Shown piece after piece: positions 43,276 through 51,492 of a DNA stretch of 64,000 bases (its first letter is position 1; every line of letters begins with the position of its first letter). The translations under genes and the position numbers were made by a program. Origin of the DNA: DASQHW01 sp038209365 (GTDB lineage Bacteria; Actinomycetota; Acidimicrobiia; IMCC26256; PALSA-610); assembly GCA_038209365.1 (NCBI GenBank), contig JBBQXS010000005.1:65359-129358 (forward strand), given 5' to 3'. The notes below the pieces were generated by a model. The model did not search any database. It saw only the letters and a program-made list of their open reading frames with translations, and had not been told where the DNA came from.

Positions 43276-44455
43276 GCTTCGCCGCCAGCTCGCGATACGA
43301 CACGTCACGATCGACACGCGGTTCCGGCGGGAGACCGAGCACGCGTTCGCCGATCATCGTCCTGTGTATCTCGTTCGTCCCCCCGCCGATTGTTCCCGCG
43401 AACTGCTCGAGCAGCTCGAGTGGCCACTCGTCGAGAAGCGCACCGACCGCGCCCAGCAGCGCGACGCCGGCAAGCGCGCGTTCGCGGCGCGTCTCGGACC
43501 ACAGCACTTTGAGGAGAGAGCCGTCGATGACCGCCGCGGATTGCAGACGCAGTTTCAGGTATCGGAGGATCTCCTCGCGGATGTAGGCCCGCGCGAGACA
43601 TTGCCGCACGATCGGGTCATCCCGCCGCTCGACGTGTCCCGCGAGCGCCGCCAACGCCGCGTAGCCCCGGGCCGCCGAATTGCCGCCGCCGATGACGGAG
43701 GCTTCGTGCGCGAGCACCGATCGTGCCGGTGTCCAGCCGCCGTCCAGCTCGCCGACGACGTTCTCGACGGGAATACGCACGTCGGTCAGGAACACCTCGT
43801 TGAAATGTGCAGCACCCGTGATCTGCCGCAGGGGCCGTACCTCGACACCGGGCGTTCGCAGGTCGAGAAGAAGAAACGTGATCCCGCGATGCTTCGGGAC
43901 GCTGGCATTCGTGCGCGCGAGCAAGATCGCGAAGTCGCAGAGATGCGCATTCGAGGTCCAGACCTTCTGGCCGTTGACGACGAGCTCGTCACCCTCTCGG
44001 TCGGCGCGCGTCGCGAGGTTCGCGAGATCGCTCCCCGCAGACGGTTCACTGAACAACTGGCACCACGTCTCGTCGGCGCGCAGCAGCGGCCGCACGTACC
44101 TCGCCTGTTGCTCTGCGCTGCCGTAGCGGAGGAGCACCGGACCCACCATGTCGATCGTCGAACCGACGAAGCCCGAGCCGACCGCGAAGCGCGCCTGCTC
44201 GCGGGCGAAGATCGCCGCCTGCTCCCGCGAGCCGCCCTGTCCGCCGTATTCCGCGGGCCATGCGATGCCGGCCCAGCCGCCGTCGAAGAGGTCGCGTTGC
44301 CAGGCGCGGCCGGCGTCGAAACGCGCCCGATCGCTCCTGGCGGCTTCCTGCCGGGCGCGCATCGCCGGCGCGTGCGCCCCGAGCCACGCCACTGCGGCGG
44401 CGCGAAACAGGTGGTCGGACGGCACAGGACCAAATCCCAACACACTTCTTGACAT
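43268..44455 (-). CDS. acyl-CoA dehydrogenase (FadE type)
   Basis: 395 residues from ATG 44455. CQLFSEPSAGSDLANLATR and NGQKVWTSNAHLCDF are the two family signatures, and GGGTNEIHRTMIGERVLGLPP the C-terminal helix with catalytic Glu. It resembles the dehydrogenase at 2.1 kb, and like that one is of the actinobacterial FadE group. The start is not settled: GTG 44443 or 44425 would leave room for the divergent P450's control region, whereas ATG 44455 lies on an operator-like palindrome. First gene of an operon of three. Confidence 0.9.
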   Translation of the reverse strand: MSRSVLGFGPVPSDHLFRAAAVAWLGAHAPAMRARQEAARSDRARFDAGRAWQRDLFDGGWAGIAWPAEYGGQGGSREQAAIFAREQARFAVGSGFVGSTIDMVGPVLLRYGSAEQQARYVRPLLRADETWCQLFSEPSAGSDLANLATRADREGDELVVNGQKVWTSNAHLCDFAILLARTNASVPKHRGITFLLLDLRTPGVEVRPLRQITGAAHFNEVFLTDVRIPVENVVGELDGGWTPARSVLAHEASVIGGGNSAARGYAALAALAGHVERRDDPIVRQCLARAYIREEILRYLKLRLQSAAVIDGSLLKVLWSETRRERALAGVALLGAVGALLDEWPLELLEQFAGTIGGGTNEIHRTMIGERVLGLPPEPRVDRDVSYRELAAKHA

Positions 44456-44462
44456 GTGTAAA
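44449..44462. promoter_or_regulatory. operator-like imperfect palindrome between divergent ACAD and P450 genes
   Basis: TTGACATGTGTAAA reads as TTgACA-TG-TGTaAA, symmetric apart from one mismatched pair and the central two bases. It overlaps the -10-like TAAAGT (44459-44464) 7 bases before GTG 44472. TetR-family gene lies downstream at 45680 and is the obvious candidate to bind it. Confidence 0.35.
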
Positions 44463-44471
44463 GTCACGGGC

Positions 44472-45683
44472 GTGTTCCACGACCCCAGCACCTTCTCAGA
44501 GGGCTTTCCGCACGAGATGTTCCGTGCCCTGCGCGCGAACGACCCGGTCTCGCACCACGATCACCCGACGTGGGCGCGGGGCTATTGGGTCGTCGCGCGT
44601 CACGCCGACGTCCAACGCGTCTCCCGCGATGCCGCGACCTTCAGCAACGCGCCGCATCCCTTCATCGACGCCGAGATGTCCGACGACGGCGGTGAGATGT
44701 CGGAGTTGCTCATCAGCCAGGATCCGCCGCTGCACACGAAACTTCGGAAGCTGGTCAACAAGGGATTCACGCCGCGACGCGTCGCACTGCTCGAGGTTCG
44801 GTTGCGCGACCGCGTGAATCGCATCATCAGCGCACTCGGGGGCTCGGACGAGTGCGACCTCGTCAACGACATCGCACTCTGGCTCCCGCTTCACGTCGTC
44901 GCCGATCTGGTCGGAGTCCCGGATTGCGACCGTGAGCAGGTATTCCGGTGGACCGAGGCGACGTTCGGCTTCGACGAGACGGTGACCTCCCAGGAGCGCG
45001 TCGATGCCGCGAGCCAGATGTTCATGTACGCGGACGCGCTCTGCGAGGAGCGACGAGCCGAGCCGCGTGACGACCTCCTCAGCGTGCTGCTCACGGCGGA
45101 GGTGGACGGCGAGACGCTGACGCAGATGCAGATCGACCTGTTCTTCATGCTCCTGCAGAACGCCGGCAGCGAGACGACACGCAACCTCATCACGACCGGC
45201 ACGATCGTGCTGCTGCAGCATCCCGAACAGCGCGCACGACTCCGAGCCGACCTCTCGCTGCTTCCACCCGCCATTGAGGAGCTGCTGCGCTGGGTCAGCC
45301 CCGTCATGCAGTTCACGCGACGGGCGACGACCGACACCGAGATCGGAGGCCGCGCGATCGCGGCAGACGACCGCGTCGTGCTCGTGTACCCCTCGGCGAA
45401 CCGAGATGAGCGCGCGTTCTCCGACCCGGACACCTTCGATATCGCCCGGCATCCGAACGACCACGTTGCGTTCGGCGCCGGTGGCCCGCACTTCTGCCTC
45501 GGCGCATCGCTCGCCCGCTTCGAGGCGCGGATCATGTTCGAGGCGCTGCTCACGCGCTTCGAAGGCCTGGAGATCGCCACGCCCGTCGCCGCGCTCCCGC
45601 GCGTCCACTCGAATTTGATCGACGGCTATGCGCAGGTGCCGATCCGATGGGACACGCTGCAACCCGCTGGAGCGCGGCGGTGA
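44472..45683 (+). CDS. cytochrome P450, CYP124/125/142-like
   Basis: 403 residues. The I-helix is NAGSETTRNLITTG (about 233-246) and the heme-binding loop FGAGGPHFCLGASLARF with Cys near 341. The C-terminal half (YPSANRDERAF, HPNDHVAFGAGGPHFCLG) closely follows the steroid side-chain C26/27 hydroxylases of actinobacteria. It would add oxygen to a sterol or long alkyl chain, with electrons from a ferredoxin system not in the window. GTG 44472 is chosen over ATG 44454 because TAAAGT lies 7 bases before it. Overlaps the TetR gene by 4 bases. Confidence 0.9.
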   Translation: MFHDPSTFSEGFPHEMFRALRANDPVSHHDHPTWARGYWVVARHADVQRVSRDAATFSNAPHPFIDAEMSDDGGEMSELLISQDPPLHTKLRKLVNKGFTPRRVALLEVRLRDRVNRIISALGGSDECDLVNDIALWLPLHVVADLVGVPDCDREQVFRWTEATFGFDETVTSQERVDAASQMFMYADALCEERRAEPRDDLLSVLLTAEVDGETLTQMQIDLFFMLLQNAGSETTRNLITTGTIVLLQHPEQRARLRADLSLLPPAIEELLRWVSPVMQFTRRATTDTEIGGRAIAADDRVVLVYPSANRDERAFSDPDTFDIARHPNDHVAFGAGGPHFCLGASLARFEARIMFEALLTRFEGLEIATPVAALPRVHSNLIDGYAQVPIRWDTLQPAGARR

Positions 45684-46270
45684 CCGCGGGCGGCGAAGTC
45701 GTTGTCCGTCCGCTCTCCGCGACGCAGGCCGCCACCCGGCGCCGCCTCCTCGACGCCGCCCGGGAGCTCGCGACCGAAGGCGGCTACGACGCCGTCAGTA
45801 TGCGTCGGGTCGCGGTGCGGGCGGGCGTGTCGGCACCGACCGCGTACCTTTACTTCTCGTCGAAGGATCACGTGCTCGTCGACGTGCTCGTCGAGCTCGC
45901 GGGTCAGACGTCCGCGAGCCTCTCGGCCAAACCCACCCGCGGCCGGTCACCGGTTGACCGGACGGTCGCGACGCTCCGGCGCGCGGTCGCCCATATCGAG
46001 ACCGCTCCGAACCTCTACATCGCCATGACGCGTGCGTTCATCGCCGGCACACCCGAGGTGGCGCACGTACGCAGCGCGCTGGAATCGTCGATGCACGGAT
46101 GGATCGACCTCGCGCTCGGCGACAGCAAGGTGGAGGATCGCGACTCGGTCGTCATCATTCTCGAGAACGTGCTCTTCGCCAACATGGTCAGTCTCGTCAC
46201 CGGCGGTCGCGCGCCGGGCCAAGTCGCCGACGAGCTCGAGCGCGCGGCGCGGGCCCTCTTGAAGGAGTAG
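45680..46270 (+). CDS. TetR-family transcriptional regulator
   Basis: 196 residues from a GTG overlapping the P450 stop by 4 bases. The N-terminal HTH reads AARELATEGGYDAVSMRRVAVRAGVSAPTAYLYFSSKDHV in two parts (helix-turn-helix ending YLYFSSKD), a standard TetR signature, followed by a helical ligand-binding domain. Likely controls the P450 and the dehydrogenase operon through the palindrome at 44449-44462, but this is inferred. Confidence 0.9.
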   Translation: MTAGGEVVVRPLSATQAATRRRLLDAARELATEGGYDAVSMRRVAVRAGVSAPTAYLYFSSKDHVLVDVLVELAGQTSASLSAKPTRGRSPVDRTVATLRRAVAHIETAPNLYIAMTRAFIAGTPEVAHVRSALESSMHGWIDLALGDSKVEDRDSVVIILENVLFANMVSLVTGGRAPGQVADELERAARALLKE

Positions 46271-46274
46271 TGCC

Positions 46275-47366
46275 ATGACCACGACGAAAATTCGCGACTT
46301 TCCCGGCGAGACGCCGTTGCAGGTGATGGCGAGACAAGGCAGCTACGAGCCCACCGCAATGACCTCACGCGAACGCTTTCCCTACTACACCGCGTTTCCG
46401 TTCTCGTGGTACCACGCGTGCGACACCGCCGACCTCGAGGTCGGTGCGGTTCGACCGATACGCCTTCTCGCACGCGATCTCGTGCTCTGGCGCGACGAAC
46501 AAGGGCGACCGCACGTCATGGACGCCTACTGTCCGCACCTCGGCGCCAACCTGGGGCTCGGCGGGCGCGTCGAGGGCTGCAATCTCGTGTGCCCGTTCCA
46601 CTGGTGGGAATACGACGGCGACGGACGCAACGTGCACATCCCGTACAGCGATCGGACGAACGCCAAAGCTCGTGTTCGCTCCTACCCTGCCGTCGATGTC
46701 AACGGCTTTCTCATGTTCTGGTACCACCCGGAGCCCGATCAACCCCCGTTGTGGGACATCCCCGAACTGCCGGAGTATGCGTCCGACGACTGGACCGAGC
46801 CCATCGTCGCGGAGTGGAAGGTGAGGTGCCCCTGGCAGGAGCTTGCGGAGAACGGCCCGGATTTCGTGCACCTGAAGACGGTGCACGGCGCGGCAACGGT
46901 GCCCGAGATCGAGAGCGTCACGTACGACGGCTGGTTCAGCCAGCTGCGGGCGCGGGTCGCTTTTGCAACGCCGCGTGGCCCGCAGCCCGGCCGTATCGAT
47001 ACCGACAGCTGGGGTCCCGGATTCTCGGTCGCGCGGTTCACGGGCATCATCGACACGGTGTTCCTCGGCACGACGACGCCGATCGATTGGGAGTGGACGC
47101 AATCGGTCAAGGTCTACAAGGTCAAGAAACTCGGCCGAGACGAGGCGTCACTCGACAAGACGAAGCGTATCGGCGAAGCACTCGTGCGCGATCTCCGCAA
47201 GCAGATGGCCGAGGACAACGTCATCTTCGACAACAAGATCCACGTGCTCAACCCCGCGCTCGCCAACGGCGATGGCCCGATCCTCGCGTTCCGCAAGTGG
47301 GCCTCGCAGTTCTACGCTGCCGCGCACCCGACCGCGGCGGCGGGTTCTCCAGGTCGAAGTAGCTAG
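46275..47366 (+). CDS. Rieske oxygenase, KshA/DAF-36-like
   Basis: 363 residues. Rieske ligands are Cys86, His88, Cys106 and His109 (CPHLGANLG, CPFHWWEYDG). The catalytic iron site lies in AENGPDFVHLKTVHGAA. The length and sequence type fit ketosteroid-9alpha-hydroxylase oxygenase and the related cholesterol 7-desaturase (DAF-36/Neverland) group, so a steroid or terpenoid substrate is likely; the reductase is not in the window. AAGGAG lies 7 bases before the ATG, and the gene follows TetR by 4 bases, likely in one transcript. Confidence 0.88.
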   Translation: MTTTKIRDFPGETPLQVMARQGSYEPTAMTSRERFPYYTAFPFSWYHACDTADLEVGAVRPIRLLARDLVLWRDEQGRPHVMDAYCPHLGANLGLGGRVEGCNLVCPFHWWEYDGDGRNVHIPYSDRTNAKARVRSYPAVDVNGFLMFWYHPEPDQPPLWDIPELPEYASDDWTEPIVAEWKVRCPWQELAENGPDFVHLKTVHGAATVPEIESVTYDGWFSQLRARVAFATPRGPQPGRIDTDSWGPGFSVARFTGIIDTVFLGTTTPIDWEWTQSVKVYKVKKLGRDEASLDKTKRIGEALVRDLRKQMAEDNVIFDNKIHVLNPALANGDGPILAFRKWASQFYAAAHPTAAAGSPGRSS

Positions 47367-47369
47367 GCT
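47364..47369 (+). promoter_or_regulatory. TAGGCT -10 element embedding the Rieske gene stop
   Basis: TAGGCT begins with the TAG stop codon and ends 6 bases before GTG 47376, which has no Shine-Dalgarno; a leaderless transcript for the cNMP-binding protein is likely. Confidence 0.45.
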
Positions 47370-47375
47370 CCGCGT

Positions 47376-47801
47376 GTGGCCAGGGATCGTGCGTTCCTTC
47401 AGATGTACCGCGAGCGGATATCCAACGTCCCGCTGTTCTCCGGACTCTCGGATCGAGAACTGCGGCTCCTCGCACAGCGCGCCGAACAGGTCTCGGTTCC
47501 GAAGCAGACGGCACTCGTGACCGAAGGAGCGACGGGCGTCGAGTTCTTCGTGCTGCTGTCGGGCGCAGCGAAGATCACACGGCACGGTCGGACCGTGCGC
47601 AAGCTCGGCCCCGGCGATTCCTTCGGCGAGCTCGCAGTGATCGCCGGCACCCCGAGACGGGCCACCGTGACGACGACTGAGCCGAGCGAGGTCATGGTGC
47701 TCGTGCGACGCGACTTCATCGCACTCCTCGACGAGTTCCCCCGCATGACCCGAAAGATGTTGACCTCACTCGCCGCGTGGGTCGCGGAGCGCGAAGACTG
47801 A
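47376..47801 (+). CDS. single-domain cyclic-nucleotide-binding protein
   Basis: 141 residues forming one cNMP-binding beta barrel: LVTEGATGVEFFVLLSGAAK and the phosphate-binding cassette GDSFGELAVIAGTPRRATV, with the conserved Gly-Glu and Arg that contact the cyclic phosphate. There is no DNA-binding domain. It should bind cAMP or cGMP made by enzymes such as the cyclase at 28.5 kb. Confidence 0.9.
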   Translation: MARDRAFLQMYRERISNVPLFSGLSDRELRLLAQRAEQVSVPKQTALVTEGATGVEFFVLLSGAAKITRHGRTVRKLGPGDSFGELAVIAGTPRRATVTTTEPSEVMVLVRRDFIALLDEFPRMTRKMLTSLAAWVAERED

Positions 47802-47910
47802 TCCCCCGACCCCGGTCCGACAACGCCCGTCTCGACCGGCGGGCGATGGTCGATTGACACACGCGCAACCCGCGGGAAGTGTGTGGCTCATCTACGTGGA
47901 GGAGTCTGCC

Positions 47911-48120
47911 GTGCCAGAGAGCGTGTACAAGGTCATCGAGTTGGTCGGAACCAGCACCGAATCCTGGGAGCGGGCGGCGGCCGCCGCGGTCGAGAAGGCC
48001 GCATCGAGCCTGCGAGACCTGCGGATCGCCGAGGTCGCAGAGCTCGACCTTCAGATCGAAGACGGCGCCGTGAAGGCATATCGGGCCAAGGTGAAGGTCT
48101 CGTTCAAGTACGAAGACTGA
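47911..48120 (+). CDS. dodecin, flavin-binding
   Basis: 69 residues, the normal size, with the dodecin pattern VYKVIELVGTSTESWERA, RDLRIAEVAELDLQIEDG and FKYED at the end. Dodecins form hollow dodecamers that store FMN/FAD or CoA. GTG 47911 is preferred: GGAGGAG sits 6 bases upstream, whereas a longer frame from 47854 adds a non-homologous extension. Confidence 0.92.
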   Translation: MPESVYKVIELVGTSTESWERAAAAAVEKAASSLRDLRIAEVAELDLQIEDGAVKAYRAKVKVSFKYED

Positions 48121-48288
48121 CATCGGGAACGCAACTCGTGGGCGGGCCACGGAACACGGTCGCCCGAGGCGTGCGGCGCTCTCGGAGCCTTTGCGCTGCG
48201 AGCGAGTCTTCATGGAAATCGGGCATTAGACGTGAACCCGCCGCGCGGTGGAGGCTTGCGACCCGGAGCCCCGCGACGAGGAGCGGCG

Positions 48289-48702
48289 ATGGAGGCAGTG
48301 CGTTATCTCACCGACGAGGAGCGGGTTCGGCTCCTCGCGCGCGCGGAGTCGCACTCCTACGAGGCGAACGAGGTCATCCTCGCCGAAGGTGACTACAACG
48401 AAGACATCTACATCCTCATCGGCGGCTCGGCGCGCGTCGAAAAAAACACGGAGCCGACAAACACCACGCTCGGTCACGTCGGGGCCGGCGAGGCGTTCGG
48501 TGAGATGTCGCTCCTCGACGGGTCGCCGACGCACTTGAGCGTCGTCGCCGAGGAGCCGGCCGAAGCATTCGTGCTGCCCCTTGCAGGAGTCGCGGATCTC
48601 CTGGAGGAGGACCCCACGCTCGCGAGCCACCTGTACCACTCGCTTGCAGTGATGCTCGCCCGCCGCCTGCGTGACCGCACGAGCGAGCTCCTGACGTCCT
48701 GA
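48289..48702 (+). CDS. single-domain cyclic-nucleotide-binding-like protein
   Basis: 137 residues with the cNMP-binding fold (VILAEGDYNEDIYILIGGSA; GHVGAGEAFGEMSLLDG) but the Arg-Ala of the phosphate cassette is replaced by PTHLSV, so ligand binding is doubtful. GAGGAG lies 6 bases before ATG 48289. A third component with the dodecin and the other cNMP protein. Confidence 0.85.
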   Translation: MEAVRYLTDEERVRLLARAESHSYEANEVILAEGDYNEDIYILIGGSARVEKNTEPTNTTLGHVGAGEAFGEMSLLDGSPTHLSVVAEEPAEAFVLPLAGVADLLEEDPTLASHLYHSLAVMLARRLRDRTSELLTS

Positions 48703-48762
48703 CCAACCCGTGAGTCCCCGCCGAGATTGCCCAGCTGACGCAGGGCCCGTCGCTTGCCGGTG

Positions 48763-49524
48763 CTACTGCGCGTAGGTGCGGACGAGTTGGAGCACCATGG
48801 CGGCGTCGGGGCCCTCGCCGACCAGCGACGTTTGCGCCGCCGTCAGTCGTCGTGCTGCGAGCGTGCAGAACTCGGAGGCGCTCCCGCGGATCGTGGTCGT
48901 CTCGGGAGCATCGGGGGCGAAATGCCATCGATCTCCGTCGGGGCCGACGAGATCGAGTGCGACGGGCCCGCTCAGCGCGAGACCGGCTTGCTCGAACGCG
49001 TACGGGAGCGTGCGCCACGCGAGTCGCGTGATGTGGCGCAACCGGGTGGTCGGCGCGAGCTCGACGCCCAGCGCGCTCGCGATGTCGCCGGTGTGGATCC
49101 ACGATTCGGCGAGGCGCGTCGCCGTGAGCGTCTGCAACGAGAGTTGTCCTGCGACCCACGGGACGCGTCGGTGCGGGTCGCCCGCGCGAAGCTCGGCGAG
49201 CAAGGTCTCGGACGACTGTTGCCAGCGTGCCGCGATCGCCGCACCCCCGATCGCGCGCTCGAGTTCGACCTGCGCGGCCGCGGCGGCGTCGACGGTCAAG
49301 GATGTTTCGTCGCGCGTTCCGAGGAACCCGTCGCGAAAGCGATCGAGATCGCCGCGCGTGCTGGCGACCGCGAATTCATCGGTCTGGGAAAGGTGCAGGA
49401 GGACATCGGCGACGTCCCAACCGTCGCAGGGAGTCGGGCGCGCCCAGTCGGCTTCGGTGCACCGCTCGACGAGGGAACGAAGCTCGGCGTGCTGTGCGGC
49501 GAGATCTTCGATGAGCGCTTCCAT
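48763..49524 (-). CDS. maleylpyruvate isomerase/DinB-like mycothiol-dependent protein
   Basis: 253 residues with an MDMPI-type four-helix N-terminal domain (PTPCDGWDVADVLLHLSQTDEF, WQQSSETLLAELRA) and a C-terminal SCP2-like part. Members use mycothiol and a metal bound by His residues. Substrate unknown. ATG 49524 follows TATCCT by 8 bases on the minus strand, while the longer open frame overlaps a divergent gene. Confidence 0.88.
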   Translation of the reverse strand: MEALIEDLAAQHAELRSLVERCTEADWARPTPCDGWDVADVLLHLSQTDEFAVASTRGDLDRFRDGFLGTRDETSLTVDAAAAAQVELERAIGGAAIAARWQQSSETLLAELRAGDPHRRVPWVAGQLSLQTLTATRLAESWIHTGDIASALGVELAPTTRLRHITRLAWRTLPYAFEQAGLALSGPVALDLVGPDGDRWHFAPDAPETTTIRGSASEFCTLAARRLTAAQTSLVGEGPDAAMVLQLVRTYAQ

Positions 49525-49600
49525 GCGCGGAGAGGATACGGCGATTCCTGATTTTGCGAGTAGATCGTCACCGAGAATCACCTGGACGAGGGAGCGGCGG

Positions 49601-49606
49601 TATCCT
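49601..49606 (+). promoter_or_regulatory. TATCCT -10 element, leaderless start of tandem-repeat protein
   Basis: TATCCT 6 bases before ATG 49613. An independent copy of the same hexamer stands on the minus strand at 49538-49533, 8 bases before the divergent MDMPI start. Confidence 0.5.
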
Positions 49607-49612
49607 GATGTG

Positions 49613-49945
49613 ATGTACGACCTCGCGAACCTCCGACCGCTCGAACGCAGGATAAGCCGGCTCGCGGCAGAGGGCGTCGTCCCGGACGAGATCGGGCGAC
49701 GGTTCAATCGCACTGGGGACTTCATCGAACGCGTGCTCGTCTTCGCGAACCTTCCCGGCCGCCAGGGGCAGAAGGAATCTCAGGCGCTGCGACCACTCGA
49801 GCGTCGCCTGTTGCGCTGGCGCGAACAAGGCGCCTCACCGATGGAGCTCGCCGATCGATTTCGTCGCGGCCCCGGGTACATCGAACGGGTGCTCGAATTC
49901 GCCGACTACAAACAGCGGCGCGCCAACGAGCTGCCCGAGCAGTAG
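49613..49945 (+). CDS. protein of two tandem HTH-like repeats
   Basis: 110 residues made of two copies of one unit, residues 7-47 and 59-99, offset 52. Each contains LRPLERR, a basic helix, a P-x-E segment (PDEIGRRF; PMELADRF) and ends IERVLxFA. This looks like a pair of helix-turn-helix modules, so DNA binding is likely. No named family recognised. Confidence 0.8.
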   Translation: MYDLANLRPLERRISRLAAEGVVPDEIGRRFNRTGDFIERVLVFANLPGRQGQKESQALRPLERRLLRWREQGASPMELADRFRRGPGYIERVLEFADYKQRRANELPEQ

Positions 49946-49990
49946 CAGGGCGCCTTTCTCCCCGCAGCGAGGCGCGTCCGTGATCGTCCG

Positions 49991-50320
49991 TCAGGCGTCG
50001 GCCGCGCTCGACGCCCCGGGTGCCAGAGGCAGCGTCATCGAACCGATCACCTCATCCGATCGCTCGCTCCCGCGCTCGTTGACGACCACGATCCCGGCGG
50101 CCTTTCCGGTTCGGGTGACGCGCACGGTGATGGCGTCCGGTTTGGCGTCGGAAACGGCGGACTCGATGAGCGACGCGAACTCCCGCCGGAAGAGCACCGG
50201 ATCGGCAAGAACGCGCACGCGGGACATCTCGATGTCGACGATTCTCCCGGTGAGGAGCGGCTCGAGCTCGTCGAGCGCCGCCCGAAGCTGCTCGAGGAGA
50301 TCGACCGATGTCAACGACAT
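49991..50320 (-). CDS. small degenerate histidine-kinase ATPase-like protein
   Basis: 109 residues. The centre LADPVLFRREFASLIESAV resembles the N-box region of GHKL ATPases, followed by strands TVRVTRTGKAAGIVVVNERG, but no G1 or G2 box is intact. It may be a remnant or a stand-alone binding protein. ATG 50320 follows sequence that does not look coding. Confidence 0.6.
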   Translation of the reverse strand: MSLTSVDLLEQLRAALDELEPLLTGRIVDIEMSRVRVLADPVLFRREFASLIESAVSDAKPDAITVRVTRTGKAAGIVVVNERGSERSDEVIGSMTLPLAPGASSAADA

Positions 50321-50378
50321 CTCGTCGACGAGCCGTCGCGGGCTTTTGTGATGACGGCACTCCCCGACACGAGTCAGG

Positions 50379-50675
50379 TCACAGCTTGGCTTTGGCGATG
50401 CAAATTGCGAGGTGCGCGTCCAGGACCGCTTCGCGAGTGGCATCCGCCACGCCGGTGTCGGCCTCGGCGGCCGCTTTGGCGCTGTCGCCCGCTTGCTCGA
50501 GCTCGATGACCGCCGTTCGCTCATCACTGGAGTGCGCGGCCTTTTCGGCCTTCTTCGCGAACTCGCTCACCACCGCGAGCAACACGGGAGATGCACCCCC
50601 ATCGGCACGCACGCACGCCAGCGCACTGTCGGTCTTGACGCACGCGTCGCGCAGCCGCTCTCCGGTCGTCGTCAC
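50379..50675 (-). CDS. small helical protein of unknown function
   Basis: 98 residues with two Cys near the start (RDACVKTDSALACVRADGG) and one near the end, mostly helical and Ala/Glu rich. No family recognised. GTG 50675 is preceded by TACGAT at 6 bases, a leaderless-type promoter. Confidence 0.65.
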   Translation of the reverse strand: MTTTGERLRDACVKTDSALACVRADGGASPVLLAVVSEFAKKAEKAAHSSDERTAVIELEQAGDSAKAAAEADTGVADATREAVLDAHLAICIAKAKL

Positions 50676-50681
50676 CGGCCG

Positions 50682-50687
50682 ATCGTA
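50682..50687 (-). promoter_or_regulatory. TACGAT -10 element for the 98-residue protein
   Basis: Minus-strand TACGAT 6 bases before GTG 50675, no Shine-Dalgarno. Confidence 0.45.
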
Positions 50688-50743
50688 CGTCCCGCCTCGA
50701 CCACGCGCTACCCACCGCCGCGGTGGCCGCCGCGGTGGCCGAG

Positions 50744-51391
50744 TCACAGCTCGCGGCGGTATGCCTCGAGTCGTTGCACCAGCTCCGCCGGACGTGCGAG
50801 CGCGGGCAGGTGGCCACCGCCCATCTCGTCGGGAACGATCCCGAGCCGCTCGCGAACGACGCGGCGTTGGAAGGTGGCGGGGAAGAAGCGGTCGTCACGG
50901 CACAGGAGAAACCGGGTCGGCACGTCGGGCCACGAGTCGCGAGGCCACGGCTTCTCGAACGGCGTCCCCGACTGCTCGCGGACGTGGAGCAGCGATGCCG
51001 CCGTCAGCTCGGGCGGGAGATCGTGCGTAAACACGACCTCGGGGTCGAACGGGTCCGGGAACTCGTGCGCGGTGTTCGCCCACCAGTCCCCGGCAGACTC
51101 GCCGGGCCGCGGCACCATCGCCGCCACCAGGATCAGAAGCACCACGGGGAGCCGGTCGCACACCAGCGGCGCCGTGAACCCGGCCAGCGACTGGGCCACC
51201 AGGATGACTTCGCGTCGATCACCGACCGCGTCGACCACCGTGTCCGCGTAGTCCTCCAGCCCGGCATCGTCGTCGTCGCACGGCAGGTCCACCGCCACGA
51301 CGTCATGGCCCAGCGACTGGAGCCGCGGGCTGACAAGGTGCCAATACCAGGAGTCAGAACCGGCGCCGTGGATGAGCACGTAAGTAGCCAC
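50744..51391 (-). CDS. alpha/beta hydrolase
   Basis: About 215 residues. The oxyanion-loop region is LIHGAGSDSWYW, the nucleophile elbow VAQSLAGFTAPL has Ser in an A-Q-S-L-A context, and a late GGGHLPAL supplies His. Esterase or lyase function not determinable. GTG 51391 selected because it begins directly before the first strand; a start at 51412 adds seven residues. Confidence 0.85.
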   Translation of the reverse strand: MATYVLIHGAGSDSWYWHLVSPRLQSLGHDVVAVDLPCDDDDAGLEDYADTVVDAVGDRREVILVAQSLAGFTAPLVCDRLPVVLLILVAAMVPRPGESAGDWWANTAHEFPDPFDPEVVFTHDLPPELTAASLLHVREQSGTPFEKPWPRDSWPDVPTRFLLCRDDRFFPATFQRRVVRERLGIVPDEMGGGHLPALARPAELVQRLEAYRREL

Positions 51392-51479
51392 GGTGATACA
51401 GACGTACGACACCGGCCAAACTCATCGACGGGCGACACCCTGCCGGCCACTCGGCATACCAATCGCCGTGGGTGATCGG

Positions 51480-51485
51480 TATCGT
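51480..51485 (+). promoter_or_regulatory. TATCGT -10 element, leaderless start of Ddn-like gene
   Basis: TATCGT 7 bases before ATG 51493; no Shine-Dalgarno. Confidence 0.45.
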
Positions 51486-51492
51486 CCGCACC

